Below, one piece after another: positions 1 to 10,080 of a stretch of DNA of 64,000 bases. Position 1 is the stretch's first letter. Every line of letters begins with the position of its first letter. The position numbers and the translations under genes were made by a program. The notes beneath the pieces were generated by a model that was not told the DNA's origin, made no database searches, and saw nothing but the letters and a program-made list of their open reading frames with translations. Source of the stretch: DASVTR01 sp036387475 (lineage in GTDB: Bacteria; Acidobacteriota; Blastocatellia; Pyrinomonadales; Pyrinomonadaceae); the NCBI GenBank assembly GCA_036387475.1, contig DASVTR010000016.1, positions 434,001-498,000 of the forward strand, written 5' to 3'.

Positions 1-591
1 TTTGAATTGTTTGAACTGCCCGGCACGTTTCGCACGGCTGACGCGGAGAATTTAGACTTCGCAGACGAATCTTTCGATCTGGTTTACTCGCACGGCGTCT
101 TGCATCACACGCCGGACACGCGCCGCGCAGTGCGCGAAGTCCATCGCGTGCTGCGCCCACAGGGTCGCGCCGTCGTGATGCTTTATCATCGAGATTCTTA
201 CAACTATCGCGTTAACATACGCATGCTCAGGCGGGCGGGCGCGCACCTCTTGAAGTTTGAGCCGGGATTAAAGCTGGTGCATCGCCTGACGGGCGAACCC
301 GTCGAGAGCTTGCGCGAGCACGCGCGCCATCTAAAGCAGGACGCGCGCAGCTATCTCTCGCCGGACGAATTCTTGAGCCAGCACACGGACGGCGCAGGCA
401 ATCCGCTGGCGCGCGTTTATTCGCGCCGCGAAGCGCGCGAGCTATTCAAAGATTTCGCGCAGGTAGAGATGGCGACCCACTTCTTGAATAAACGCTGGCT
501 GCCCGTCGTTGGCAATCTCCTGTCGCGTTCAGCGGAAAAACGACTGGCCGCGCGCTGGGGCTGGCATCTCTGGATTTACGCGACAAAGTAA
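1..591 (+). CDS. SAM-dependent methyltransferase, class I (5' end cut by window edge)
   Basis: The reading frame is open from base 1 and ends at a TAA at 589-591. The visible 196 residues start after the glycine-rich SAM-binding motif I of a class I methyltransferase, so the true start lies outside the window; the TTG at position 7 is not a credible start. Visible landmarks are an acidic strand (FDLVYSHGVLHHTPD) that matches motifs IV/post-I of Methyltransf_11 proteins, then EVHRVLRPQG, the usual motif VI. The following polysaccharide genes on the same strand suggest it methylates a sugar or glycan intermediate, but the substrate cannot be read from sequence. Confidence 0.85.
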   Translation, partial: FELFELPGTFRTADAENLDFADESFDLVYSHGVLHHTPDTRRAVREVHRVLRPQGRAVVMLYHRDSYNYRVNIRMLRRAGAHLLKFEPGLKLVHRLTGEPVESLREHARHLKQDARSYLSPDEFLSQHTDGAGNPLARVYSRREARELFKDFAQVEMATHFLNKRWLPVVGNLLSRSAEKRLAARWGWHLWIYATK

Positions 592-664
592 ACAGCAGTC
601 AGTAATCAGTTATCAGCTAAAAGCTTTGACTGACTACTGACTGACTGATTACTGATTACTGTTT
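589..664. repeat. intergenic inverted repeat, local unit like AGTAATCAGT
   Basis: The spacer between the methyltransferase and the epimerase is almost wholly an imperfect inverted repeat. AGTAATCAGT at 601-610 is matched by repeated ACTGATTACT copies near 643-660. The element starts at the upstream stop codon and ends just before the next start. It is one of many such junction palindromes in this window (see findings). Confidence 0.7.
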
Positions 665-1633
665 ATGAAAAATATACTCGTGACAGGCGGTGCGGGCTTC
701 ATCGGGTCGCATCTGGTTGAGCGCTTGCTGGCGGAAGGCGTCTGGCGCGTGACGGTGCTGGACGACTTCAATGATTTCTACGCGCCGCAGCTTAAGCGCG
801 AGAACGTGCGCGCGCATCTTCAGCATGAACTGTACAGGCTCGTTGAAGCTGACATACGCGACCGCGAAACGCTGGCGCGTGTTTTCACAGAGACGAAGTT
901 CGAGGTCATAGTGCATCTGGCGGCGCGTGCGGGCGTGCGCCCCAGCTTAAGCGAGCCGCATCTTTACGCGGAAACGAATATCAATGGCACGCTCAATTTG
1001 CTTGAGTTGGCCCGCGAGCATGAGATTAAACAATTTGTCTTCGGCTCGTCCTCATCAGTTTACGGCATCAACGCGAAAGTGCCCTTCAGCGAAGAAGACC
1101 CGATTCGTCAGCCCATCTCGCCCTACGCTGCGACAAAGGCGGCGGGCGAACTGCTCTGCCACACCTACACGCATCTCTACGGCATACGCGCTGTCTGCCT
1201 GCGCTTCTTCACGGTCTACGGCGCGCGGCAGCGACCCGATCTGGCGATTCACAAATTCGCGCGGCTGATTGACGAAGGCCAGCCCATACCCGTCTTCGGC
1301 GACGGAAGAAGTCGGCGCGACTACACTTACATTGAAGACATCATCGCGGGCGTGCGCGCTACAATCGACTACAGTGGAAGCGAGTATGAAGTCTTCAACC
1401 TCGGCGAATCGCGCACCGTCGAATTAAACGAGTTAATCTCGCTTTTGGAAAAGAATCTTAATCGCCGCGCCGTTATCAATCGCCAGCCAATGCAGCCCGG
1501 CGATGTGCCGCAGACGTTCGCCGATGTCTCAAAAGCCAAACGACTTCTCGGCTACAATCCGCAGACGCAGATTGAAGAAGGAATCAAGCGTTTCGTCGAG
1601 TGGTTTCGACAGGAGAAGGAGTCTGCTCGTTGA
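665..1633 (+). CDS. NAD-dependent epimerase/dehydratase, UDP-glucuronate 4-epimerase-like
   Basis: A 322-aa extended short-chain dehydrogenase. The N-terminus carries the Rossmann motif TGGAGFIG (residues 7-14). The catalytic set is a serine cluster at 128-131 and YAATK, i.e. Tyr154 and Lys158. The RFFTVYGARQRPD segment is typical of UDP-glucuronate/UDP-galactose 4-epimerases. Such cytosolic enzymes interconvert sugar nucleotides used by glycosyltransferases. The stop codon overlaps the TTG start of the downstream membrane glycosyltransferase (TTGA at 1630-1633), suggesting translational coupling. The exact sugar (GlcA or other) is inferred from family resemblance. Confidence 0.9.
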   Translation: MKNILVTGGAGFIGSHLVERLLAEGVWRVTVLDDFNDFYAPQLKRENVRAHLQHELYRLVEADIRDRETLARVFTETKFEVIVHLAARAGVRPSLSEPHLYAETNINGTLNLLELAREHEIKQFVFGSSSSVYGINAKVPFSEEDPIRQPISPYAATKAAGELLCHTYTHLYGIRAVCLRFFTVYGARQRPDLAIHKFARLIDEGQPIPVFGDGRSRRDYTYIEDIIAGVRATIDYSGSEYEVFNLGESRTVELNELISLLEKNLNRRAVINRQPMQPGDVPQTFADVSKAKRLLGYNPQTQIEEGIKRFVEWFRQEKESAR

Positions 1634-3072
1634 GATGGTCTCTCTCAGGCATCTCACAGCCTGCGCGGCGGCGCGTGCTCGTGTGCCTCTGCATCCTTTT
1701 ACTCTCTTTTACGGTGCGCGTGTTGACCGCTCAGTTTATGCGCGTGCGCCTGACAGAGCCGGGATGGTTTCAGTCTGGCACGTACGCGATTTTTGACGCG
1801 CAGGCTCAAAGGCTGCTCGACGGCAGCGCGTCCGTTATCTGGATTGACGACACGGCGCGCACACAGGCCGCCGTCTATCCGCCGGGCTATCCAGCGTGGC
1901 TGGCGCTCGTCTACGGCCTGAGCGGTACGCGTTCGGTCTACGTCGCGCAGAACGTGCAGTGGGTGATGGATGCTCTTGCGGTCTTGCTCATCGTAGGCAT
2001 CGGCGTGACGGCATACGGGTGGCGCGTTGGATTGACTGCGGGCGCTCTTGCAGCGCTCTCGCCGCTGCTGGCGCTCTACGGCGCAACGCCTCTGGCCGAT
2101 GCGCCGACAAGCTGGATTGTGCTGGGCGGCGTGTGGATGTTTCTGCTGGCGGCCAAGCGGCGGAGTTGGCGTTGGGCGCTGGGCGCTGGCTTGATGGTTG
2201 GCGCTTCGTGTTGGTTGCGGGCCAACGCTTTATTGCTGGCAGGGATATGGGCTTTGGCGCTGCTCGTATTGGTGCGCGGCGCTTGGCGCGAAAAATTGAT
2301 TTTGAGCGGAGCAATTGTGCTCGGCACGCTGCTTATGATTGCGCCCATCATAGTGCGAAACGCGTTGGCGTTTCGCGCCTTTTTGCCGACGGGGCTGGGC
2401 GTCGGCACTAATTTGTGGGAAGGTATCGGCGAGACAGAGCGCGCGGCGGAGTTTGGCGCGGTCTACGGCGATGCGAACCTGATTGAACAGGAGCGCGCGG
2501 AGTTGAAGCCCGCGCCGGATGAGCCGTTCGGACTTTATTACCCGGACGGCGTCGAGCGCGATCGCGCGCGCGCGCGCAGGGCATTCAACGTCATTAAGGC
2601 GCACCCGGTCTGGTACGCGGGTGTGATGCTCAGGCGTATGTGGGGCGTGCTGAATTACACGGGCGAGCCTTCAACTTTTTACGGCTATGCGGGCATCAAC
2701 ATCACTAGTCGGAAAATGCTGCCGCCTAATTGGACGAGCGGCGTGATTGCTCTGCCGGTTAATCTTTTAGGAATGCTTCAGAGCGTGTGGCAGCATCTGG
2801 CGTTGCCGCTGATAGCGTGCGGAGTCCTGCTCGCGCTGCTGAGAGACTGGCGCGGCGGAGGACTCTTGTTGGCGACCGTCCTCTACTATCTAATCTTCGG
2901 CTCTGTGCTGCACATGGAGATTCGCTACGTCCTGCCGATGCAAGCAGTGCTGCTTGTCTTCGCTGGCTTAGCAATATGTCGGATTGGCGAAATTGTTTAT
3001 GATAAGGCACGCAGGCGACCGCGCACCGAAGCAGGGCAGAGAGACCAGAAGGGGAAGAAAGCTAACGGCTGA
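1630..3072 (+). CDS. multi-spanning membrane glycosyltransferase (PMT/ArnT-like, GT39/GT83 type)
   Basis: A 480-aa integral membrane protein with about ten hydrophobic segments. Its N-terminal periplasmic loop contains DDTARTQAAVYPPGYPAWLA; the acidic pair and the YPPGYP motif are typical of lipid-linked-sugar glycosyltransferases of the PMT/ArnT superfamily. It probably moves a sugar from a polyprenyl-phosphate donor onto a glycan or protein on the periplasmic side. The start chosen is TTG at 1630, which overlaps the epimerase stop and sits 8 nt after AAGGAG (1616-1621). An in-frame GTG at 1600 is possible but has a poorer ribosome site. Lys/Arg-rich cytoplasmic tail. Confidence 0.8.
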   Translation: MRWSLSGISQPARRRVLVCLCILLLSFTVRVLTAQFMRVRLTEPGWFQSGTYAIFDAQAQRLLDGSASVIWIDDTARTQAAVYPPGYPAWLALVYGLSGTRSVYVAQNVQWVMDALAVLLIVGIGVTAYGWRVGLTAGALAALSPLLALYGATPLADAPTSWIVLGGVWMFLLAAKRRSWRWALGAGLMVGASCWLRANALLLAGIWALALLVLVRGAWREKLILSGAIVLGTLLMIAPIIVRNALAFRAFLPTGLGVGTNLWEGIGETERAAEFGAVYGDANLIEQERAELKPAPDEPFGLYYPDGVERDRARARRAFNVIKAHPVWYAGVMLRRMWGVLNYTGEPSTFYGYAGINITSRKMLPPNWTSGVIALPVNLLGMLQSVWQHLALPLIACGVLLALLRDWRGGGLLLATVLYYLIFGSVLHMEIRYVLPMQAVLLVFAGLAICRIGEIVYDKARRRPRTEAGQRDQKGKKANG

Positions 3073-3104
3073 AATTTCATCGCTGAACGCTATCAATTGA
3101 ATCT

Positions 3105-4166
3105 ATGAAGGAAAGGCTCTTGGATTATCTCGCGTGCCCTGCGTGCGGCGGCGGGATAGAATTGCTCTCGGTGGCAAAGCGAGAGAAGCATGAGATTTTA
3201 GAGGGCGATTTGGAATGCGATAGCTGCGCTCTACACTTCCCAATTGTGCGCGGCGTCCCGCGTTTCGCAGCGCTCGGCAGAGTGGAAGAAGAAAAGGCTG
3301 CGACCGCCGCCAACTTCGGCTGGCAGTGGCAACACTTTACGCAGCAGGATGAAAAGTACGAAGAGCAGTTCTTAGCCTGGATTGCTCCCGTCAAACCTGA
3401 TTTTTTTCAAGGCAAGATTGTGCTCGAAGGCGGCTGCGGTAAAGGAAGGCACACACAGTTGGCGGCCCGTTGGGGAGCGAGCGAAATCATCGGAGTTGAT
3501 TTGAGCGCGGCGGTCGAAACGGCCTTTGCGGCGACGCGTGAACTGGAAAATGCACACATCGTTCAGGCCGACATTTATCAACTGCCTTTCAAGCGCATCT
3601 TTGATTACGCTTTCTCAATCGGCGTGCTGCATCATTTGCCGGACCCGCGCGGCGGATTCGGTGCGTTGGCTGCCAAAGTCAAAACGGGCGGGCATCTTTC
3701 CGCTTGGGTTTACGGCGCGGAGAACAACGCCTGGATAACGCGCTGGGTCAACCCCGTGCGCGAGCGTTTCACTTCACGTATCAATCAACGCACGCTGCTT
3801 CATTTATCGAAGCTGCCGACCGCCGCGCTCTACGCCGCGACCAAACTCATCTACGGCCCGCTTAACCGCAGCACAAGCGGCGCTGCGCTCGCACGACGTT
3901 TGTTCTACAATGATTACATGAGCACGCTCTCAAGGTTTGGCTGGCGCGAACAGCACACAATCGTCTTCGATCATCTGGTTGCGCCGACCGCCTTTTATAT
4001 CTCGCGCGAAGAGTTTGAAGAATGGTGGCGCGAGATTAACGCGAGCGAAGTCGTCATCGGCTGGCACAATAAAAATAGCTGGCGCGGATTCGGCAAACTC
4101 AGCGACGAAAAGGCGACAAGAGAGCGGCAATCGCCAGCCAACGATAACGGGACCGGTGCAAGCTAA
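3105..4166 (+). CDS. methyltransferase with N-terminal Trm112-like zinc ribbon
   Basis: A 353-aa protein with two parts. Residues 1-55 form a Trm112/UPF0434-like zinc ribbon: a CPAC pair, a second cysteine pair (CDSC), then FPIVRGVPRF. Residues from about 90 form a class I SAM methyltransferase with motif I (VLEGGCGKGRH) and ADIYQLPF...DYAFSIGVLHHLPDP. Fusions of this ribbon to a methyltransferase are frequent in polysaccharide loci. It stands 32 bp after the membrane glycosyltransferase and one base before another methyltransferase, so it belongs to the same transcript. The methyl acceptor is unknown. Confidence 0.85.
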   Translation: MKERLLDYLACPACGGGIELLSVAKREKHEILEGDLECDSCALHFPIVRGVPRFAALGRVEEEKAATAANFGWQWQHFTQQDEKYEEQFLAWIAPVKPDFFQGKIVLEGGCGKGRHTQLAARWGASEIIGVDLSAAVETAFAATRELENAHIVQADIYQLPFKRIFDYAFSIGVLHHLPDPRGGFGALAAKVKTGGHLSAWVYGAENNAWITRWVNPVRERFTSRINQRTLLHLSKLPTAALYAATKLIYGPLNRSTSGAALARRLFYNDYMSTLSRFGWREQHTIVFDHLVAPTAFYISREEFEEWWREINASEVVIGWHNKNSWRGFGKLSDEKATRERQSPANDNGTGAS

Positions 4167-4167
4167 G

Positions 4168-4950
4168 ATGTCAACGACGACAAAAAGCGTGACGGAAGCG
4201 CTGCCGCAGGAGATGCAGCAGCACACCTACTCGATCATGTACGAGGTCGAGGGAACGCACTGGTGGTTTGCCGGACGGCGCCGCATCATCACCGCTTTCG
4301 TCGAAGAGATTTGCCGAAAGCTCGGTCAGGATGAGCTACGCATTTTGGATGTCGGGTGCGGGACGGGCGCGAACCTTGAGCTTCTGGGCAAGTATGGCAA
4401 GGCCGAAGGCGTGGATGTTTCGCTGGCGGCGCTGGATTTTTGCCGCGCTCGCGGCCTGACGAATGTACGGCAGGGCGAAGCGGAAAAGTTGCCGTACGAG
4501 GACGGCTCGTTTGATTTGGTGACGGCGCTCGATGTCGTTGAACATCTGGACGACGACGTAGCTGGCCTCAGGGAGATGCGGCGGGTGCTGCGGCCCGGCG
4601 GGCGCGCTCTGCTGTTTGTTCCGGCCTTCATGTTTCTCTGGGGAGTGCAGGACGACGTGAGCCATCATCGCAGGCGTTACACTCTGCCGGGGCTACGGCG
4701 CATCCTAAGGGAAGCGGGCTACGAAGTTGAGCGCGCGACGTATGCGAACATCAGTTTCTTTGCGCCTATTTGGCTGGGGCGCGTGTTGATGCGTGCGACG
4801 GGTCTGCGCCCCGCCTCGGAAAATAACATCAACGTCTCGGCGCTAAACGGTCTGCTCGGACGCGTCCTTGGCGCAGAGAGCGCATTGCTTCGGCGCATCA
4901 ATTTTCCGTTCGGCGTCTCGGCGCTCTGCATCGCGCGTAAGGTAGAATAA
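4168..4950 (+). CDS. SAM-dependent methyltransferase, class I
   Basis: A 260-aa class I methyltransferase. Motif I is ILDVGCGTGANLELL, followed by GVDVS, the acidic motif IV (SFDLVTALDVVEHLDDD) and LRPGGRALLFVPA. The N-terminal YEVEGTHWWFAGRR is characteristic of a Methyltransf_11/12 group near glycosyltransferases. The frame is open upstream to 3937 but that part overlaps the preceding gene; ATG 4168, directly after the upstream TAA, is the sensible start. A terminator-like hairpin follows. Probably modifies a sugar or lipid-linked intermediate (inference from context). Confidence 0.87.
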   Translation: MSTTTKSVTEALPQEMQQHTYSIMYEVEGTHWWFAGRRRIITAFVEEICRKLGQDELRILDVGCGTGANLELLGKYGKAEGVDVSLAALDFCRARGLTNVRQGEAEKLPYEDGSFDLVTALDVVEHLDDDVAGLREMRRVLRPGGRALLFVPAFMFLWGVQDDVSHHRRRYTLPGLRRILREAGYEVERATYANISFFAPIWLGRVLMRATGLRPASENNINVSALNGLLGRVLGAESALLRRINFPFGVSALCIARKVE

Positions 4951-4961
4951 AAGCGCGTTTC

Positions 4962-4997
4962 AAAACCTCAAGCCGTTCTTTGCGCCTTGAGTTTTTC
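4962..4997 (+). terminator. probable intrinsic terminator of the 0.6-5 kb operon
   Basis: CTCAAG and CTTGAG arms flanked by AAAA on the left and a T5 run on the right (4992-4996) form a short hairpin just after the last plus-strand methyltransferase and before a block transcribed the other way. Confidence 0.5.
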
Positions 4998-5068
4998 TCT
5001 TTTTGCGCCTTTGCGTGAAACGTCGCTGTTCTCGCTGGAGGCGCAAAGTTAAAACCGAAGGCGCAAAG
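4978..5068. repeat. inverted repeat with two TTTGCGCC and two GGCGCAAAG copies
   Basis: Two copies of (C/T)TTTGCGCC (4978-4986, 5001-5009) face two copies of GGCGCAAAG (5040-5048, 5060-5068) in the convergent spacer. The tandem-unit palindrome architecture matches the other junction elements in the window. Confidence 0.6.
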
Positions 5069-5122
5069 TGTTGAGTCAAACAATCTCTTGAGTGTTGAAA
5101 TCGCTTCTTAGTTCAATTGTAA

Positions 5123-6709
5123 TTATGGAAGGTCTTTAGTGTATGGACTTTCTGCAATCGAACGATGCTGGTCTAGCCATTGAACGACGTGACCATGATT
5201 TTTTAACTCGCCATTTAGACAGGCAAGCAAAAGGTCTTGGGTGAGAATGGTATTAAACGGTTGATGGTAGGTGAGCGCTTCGTTCTGCCCTGCCAGTTTG
5301 AACATAAACGGAATGCGATGATCGCGCTTGCCGTTGACGGGGTTCGACTCTCTCCACCAGTGGTCGGATGTGATGACGATAGTCGTGCTGTCCCAAGTTC
5401 CGTCGGCTTCCATGCTGCGCCGTAACTCGCCCAGAGCGCGGTCGGCTAGTTCCAGATTATCCGCGTAAACATTGTCGGTCGTCGGCGAGAGAGCATCGCG
5501 CGCGCGGTCATAGATGAAAGGGTGATGCGGAACGGGAAGATGTATCAGCGCCAGATTGATGCTGCGATCTCTGACGATAGTTTGCGCCTTATTCATGAGC
5601 CTCAGATAGCTGCCGATGTGATATTCGCGCATCTCCTTAGAATAGAATTTTTCAAGGACACGAAACATCAACGGAACTCTGAAAAGCGTATCGCGCGCCC
5701 AAACGCGCATCGAGTTGAAAAGAGATAAATCATCCGGCACTGGATTGGCCTGATGAACAAGCGTCTCCCAGTGGCAAACGTCCAGGTCGTCTCCGATGAT
5801 TCTGCAATAGGGTTGATACCAACCGATCAACGCGGTCTTGAATCCTGCCGCTCTCGCTTTGGAAAAGATATTGGGCTGTGTGCTCCATCCTTCAGGCTGC
5901 TGCCCGCCTTCAAACATCATCATTGATTCATCGGGGCGCACCGGAATGGGAAGAGCAGTAGCCAGCCTGCCGGTAATCAGCGTCGGCATGGACTGAAGCG
6001 TTTCACCCGCCGGAGGATAAGCATTATCGGCGTAAAGAGACTCGTTGCGAAAGCGCTCAAACTCCGAAACCGTGGTGGCCTCCGGCCTTGCGTCGAAGAG
6101 AACTCTTTGATCCAACTCGTCGAATATTATCCAGAGCACATGCGGGCCTGAAGGCTTCTCGGCTGAGAGCTTTGACGCTGGCTGTTTAGGGTTGAATAAG
6201 CCGGCGTTTGTTCTGTGTTTGGCTGCTAACCAGACGCCTTGCGAGAATGCTATCAGGACAAATGGAGAGAGAATTAACAGCAGCGAGACGGCAAACTTCG
6301 TCACCTGCCGTAACCAGAACTTGAAGATTAAGAAAGCTATGACGAGGGCGAGCAGCCCCAGTAATATCAGTTTGGTCTTACCGAGTTGTCCGAAAAGATT
6401 CGCTCCCGTCAGGTCTTTCCCCATACGGAGGCTGTTGAGTGGAATAATGAAGATGAGAAGAAACACTATGCTGGCGCATTTCATCAATAGCTTGCTGCCA
6501 GTGCGGCGGACGATTGTTATTCCCAGCCAGAACACGAGCGCCAGCAACAGAACGTCAAGACCGAGAGCTATCAGTTCGGTAAAGCCCGGATAGTGCTGCC
6601 AGAAATAATATGAGTAGTGACCGGAATTGAGTAGAACCTGCCACGCAGAGATAAAGCAGAGGCTGGAGAGCGAGAGCGCGACCAGTGCATCTTTGAGAGA
6701 TTTAGGCAT
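5123..6709 (-). CDS. membrane-anchored sulfatase/phosphoglycerol-transferase-fold hydrolase
   Basis: A 528-aa protein. The first ~165 residues hold about five transmembrane helices; the rest is an extracytoplasmic alkaline-phosphatase-superfamily domain. VLWIIFDELDQ supplies the first metal acidic residues, ETLQSMPTLITGRL the likely Thr/Ser nucleophile region, and IVITSDHWWRE the C-terminal Asp-His metal ligands. The topology is that of LtaS/OpgB-like enzymes that move or cleave phospho- or sulfo-groups on surface glycans. It overlaps the upstream methyltransferase by 8 bp (6702-6709), indicating a coupled operon with the two genes before it. The specific reaction is not known. Confidence 0.8.
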   Translation of the reverse strand: MPKSLKDALVALSLSSLCFISAWQVLLNSGHYSYYFWQHYPGFTELIALGLDVLLLALVFWLGITIVRRTGSKLLMKCASIVFLLIFIIPLNSLRMGKDLTGANLFGQLGKTKLILLGLLALVIAFLIFKFWLRQVTKFAVSLLLILSPFVLIAFSQGVWLAAKHRTNAGLFNPKQPASKLSAEKPSGPHVLWIIFDELDQRVLFDARPEATTVSEFERFRNESLYADNAYPPAGETLQSMPTLITGRLATALPIPVRPDESMMMFEGGQQPEGWSTQPNIFSKARAAGFKTALIGWYQPYCRIIGDDLDVCHWETLVHQANPVPDDLSLFNSMRVWARDTLFRVPLMFRVLEKFYSKEMREYHIGSYLRLMNKAQTIVRDRSINLALIHLPVPHHPFIYDRARDALSPTTDNVYADNLELADRALGELRRSMEADGTWDSTTIVITSDHWWRESNPVNGKRDHRIPFMFKLAGQNEALTYHQPFNTILTQDLLLACLNGELKNHGHVVQWLDQHRSIAESPYTKDLP

Positions 6710-8138
6710 CTTGCTTTCTTCTCATCATGTAGAGCCAACGCTGCGTGCCGCCCAGTTGTTCGACACGCACGGTCTCAAAATACATGCTTGAGACTTGCTC
6801 GAAATGTTCGCGTGTGAGGTGTTGATAGAGATGGTCGCGTCCTCTCGAAAGCACCAGCGACATGGGGTCTTCGGGCGAGACATACTCGATGATTAACAGG
6901 TTCGAGGTCAGTTCAGATGCCAGCCGCATGATTTCTCTCAGCGGAATCCGCTCTGTAATCAACATGTGATGAATGACGGCCAGCATCATCACGCAATCAA
7001 AAGCGCCGCGCGACCTTTCAAGAAAAGAGGAGCACTCCAGATTGCGCCACCCGACGCTCGGCGTCGGCCTCGTCAGGTCAACCATCAAAGGCAAGATCGA
7101 CGCGTTATCTTTTGCAGCCCGGAGCCAATTATTTCCTATCACGACGGGGTCGCTGTCAATCGAAACTACCTGCGCGCCTGCTGTTGCGGCCATGTTGCTG
7201 AAGTGACCCGTATTGCATCCGACATCCAAGACCCTTGCTGGCTCAACCTCTGAGAGCGCTCCCTGCACGAATCGTTCTTTATCAGGGAAATAACTTTCGG
7301 AGTATTGATTCTGCGCCATGTAGTCCGACCAGTTTGAGCTTCGACTTGTGCTGGGCTTTAAGCTCTCCAATTTACGCCGGAGGCTGCTCAACTGGCGACC
7401 TAAGATGAATCGCGCCTTCTCTGGATTATCAATCGTGCGCTTCTGATAAATGCCCGGCTTGTGTGCGAGAGTGGGCTTGGAGAAGAAGGTCGGCAGCGAA
7501 ACAAGCGAGAGAAACGATGGCGACAACTTCTGTAAAGGGCCGGTCAATTGGTTGACCATTTCGGGAAAAAGACCGTCGCGGTGCGTAATGAATATCTGGT
7601 CGAGGCCGATGCCGAAATGCTTGTTAGTCAGGAGCGGGCGCAGGAACGTTCGTTGAAATTGCTCTGACGGCAGCCAGATGGGGTCAGCCGCCTCGCGGCG
7701 CTCAATTGACAAAACATCTACGAAGACAGGCTGCGCCCCTCGGAAAAGGATATTGTAAGGAGTAGCGTCTTTGAGTCCTAAGCCTTCCTGCAAAAGTCCT
7801 TCGGCAATGTCTAAAGTCAATTCACCGGCAGCCCAGAGCATTTCGGGCGCCCACTCGTAAGGAAAGCTCTGAAACGGAATGCGCTCATGCTCGACAATTG
7901 CGCCGACATCGCAGCTATCGAGCATCTCTCTGAATACAGAATTCTCCGCTAATCGAGAGCGAGCCGCGTCGTCCAATTGTTCCGTACGCACTATCTGGCC
8001 CTTGCTCAGAAAATTCTGAACAGTTTTCGACTCAAGGAAAGCGCTGAAATCTGACGAGGCGGAGCGGTCAATGACGCGCACAACCCGCCCGTCGATTATA
8101 GATAAACGACCGGCAGGGTCTCGAAAAGATGTGGTCAT
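6702..8138 (-). CDS. SAM-dependent methyltransferase with long N-terminal domain (NoeA-like)
   Basis: A 478-aa protein. The C-terminal half is a class I methyltransferase: VLDVGCNTGHFS is motif I, VVSIDSDP the acidic strand-2 end, and FDCVMMLAVIHHML motif IV. The N-terminal ~280 residues are a separate region with DATPYNILFRGAQPVFVDVLS, reminiscent of a kinase-like catalytic loop fold (observation only). Similar two-part proteins are found near surface-glycan genes and in the NoeA nodulation family. Its 3' end overlaps the sulfatase-fold gene by 8 bp; a small membrane gene lies 91 bp upstream. It probably acts with the sulfatase-fold enzyme on one glycan substituent. Confidence 0.8.
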   Translation of the reverse strand: MTTSFRDPAGRLSIIDGRVVRVIDRSASSDFSAFLESKTVQNFLSKGQIVRTEQLDDAARSRLAENSVFREMLDSCDVGAIVEHERIPFQSFPYEWAPEMLWAAGELTLDIAEGLLQEGLGLKDATPYNILFRGAQPVFVDVLSIERREAADPIWLPSEQFQRTFLRPLLTNKHFGIGLDQIFITHRDGLFPEMVNQLTGPLQKLSPSFLSLVSLPTFFSKPTLAHKPGIYQKRTIDNPEKARFILGRQLSSLRRKLESLKPSTSRSSNWSDYMAQNQYSESYFPDKERFVQGALSEVEPARVLDVGCNTGHFSNMAATAGAQVVSIDSDPVVIGNNWLRAAKDNASILPLMVDLTRPTPSVGWRNLECSSFLERSRGAFDCVMMLAVIHHMLITERIPLREIMRLASELTSNLLIIEYVSPEDPMSLVLSRGRDHLYQHLTREHFEQVSSMYFETVRVEQLGGTQRWLYMMRRKQDA

Positions 8139-8229
8139 ATAGTGCGGGGAGGAACACTACGGCTTAAGATGTTCCGATTCAAGTATGACAGATGAGAGGC
8201 AAGCTCGAAGTGTTGACCTCCGAAGAGCT

Positions 8230-8493
8230 TCACTTGGTTTTCTCGTCCGCTCCCAAAGCGTCTTTCTGTAGATTCGACGCGGGCAGTTCTGTTTGATTCT
8301 TTTTTCTGGAAGAAAAGAAATGCTTAACTCTGTCTCGAAAAGAACGAAAGTAAAAGAGAGAGCCAATGACGGCAGCCGACAACAACTGCAAGATTAAAGC
8401 TCCCGAACCCGGATCGGTGTACAGAAAAAAGCAGGCTTTTACTTGCCCTACGGCCTGAAGGAAACCAGCGGATAAAAGATTGTCAAAGTACAT
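8230..8493 (-). CDS. small membrane protein with YTDPGSGALILQ motif
   Basis: An 87-aa protein. A central YTDPGSGALILQLL motif runs into one strong transmembrane helix, then a basic juxtamembrane stretch (RSFRDRVKHFFSSRKK) and a polar tail. I recall short proteins with a Y-x-DPG-(S/T)-G motif next to sulfatase-fold and methyltransferase genes in several phyla, but know of no assigned function. It is the first gene of a three-gene minus-strand operon. AAAGGA lies about 12 nt before the ATG. Conserved-motif appearance, operon position and codon use support it being real. Confidence 0.7.
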   Translation of the reverse strand: MYFDNLLSAGFLQAVGQVKACFFLYTDPGSGALILQLLSAAVIGSLFYFRSFRDRVKHFFSSRKKNQTELPASNLQKDALGADEKTK

Positions 8494-8934
8494 CGTCAGA
8501 TTAAATCCTTTCCTGAACCAGATAATAGCGGGGTCAACACTGGAAAATAAGACAAGCTATTCCAACCAAGTCGCGGCACGAAACGCTCAAGGACTGAAAG
8601 GATACTATATAGACGCGTAGATACAAAACGCTCCTGATGCGTGCCGGGTAATCCGGCGGCAACCGAAAAGCTGCCCGCTAAATTACACGAAAGCACACGA
8701 AGTCCGGCACACTTCCGCGCCCTTTCGTGCCATTTGGTGGAGAGTTCCATCATCTGCCGGGAATGTGCAGACCTCGAATAATTGGTCGCATGGGTTTATC
8801 AAAGGCTGGCTGATGGCTATAATGGTGCGCCGGTTTAAGAGCATCAGGAGGGGACACAGAGCGCTTCCGCTCAACAATCGTTGTTGGCGAAGCTCTTAAG
8901 CCCACGTTAAAGGCTGGTGCTACTAATCAATTAA
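8494..8934. other. intergenic region between divergent units, no gene seen
   Basis: A 441-bp spacer between the leftward small-membrane-protein operon and the rightward GT2 gene. Open frames on the minus strand here have no recognisable protein features. It must hold the promoters of both units; one candidate is listed separately. Confidence 0.6.
8795..8823 (+). promoter_or_regulatory. candidate sigma-70 promoter for the GT2 operon
   Basis: A perfect TATAAT at 8818-8823 is preceded, with a 17-bp spacer, by TTTATC (3 of 6 matches to TTGACA). It lies 112 bp before the GT2 ATG. The -10 is strong and the -35 weak. Confidence 0.35.
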
Positions 8935-9978
<1,044 letters not shown>

Positions 9979-9990
<12 letters not shown>

Positions 9991-10068
9991 TGAGAAACGA
10001 GTGATGAGCGAGAAGCGACGAGCAAGTTGCTTTTAACTCATCACTCATTACTCATCGCTCATCACTTT
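9979..10068. repeat. junction inverted repeat, unit like GTGATGA
   Basis: Left arm 9979-10009 and right arm 10038-10068 are 31 bp long and complementary except for three positions. Each arm consists of imperfect 7-10-bp units (AGTGATGAG, GCGATGAG). The left arm covers the GT2 stop codon; the right arm ends 12 bp before the ATG of the amidotransferase. Confidence 0.8.
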
Positions 10069-10080
10069 GTCACTTCGTTT

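Noticed and set aside
3937..4167. Upstream extension of the methyltransferase at 4168
   Set aside because: It would overlap the preceding gene by 230 bp and translates to low-complexity sequence.
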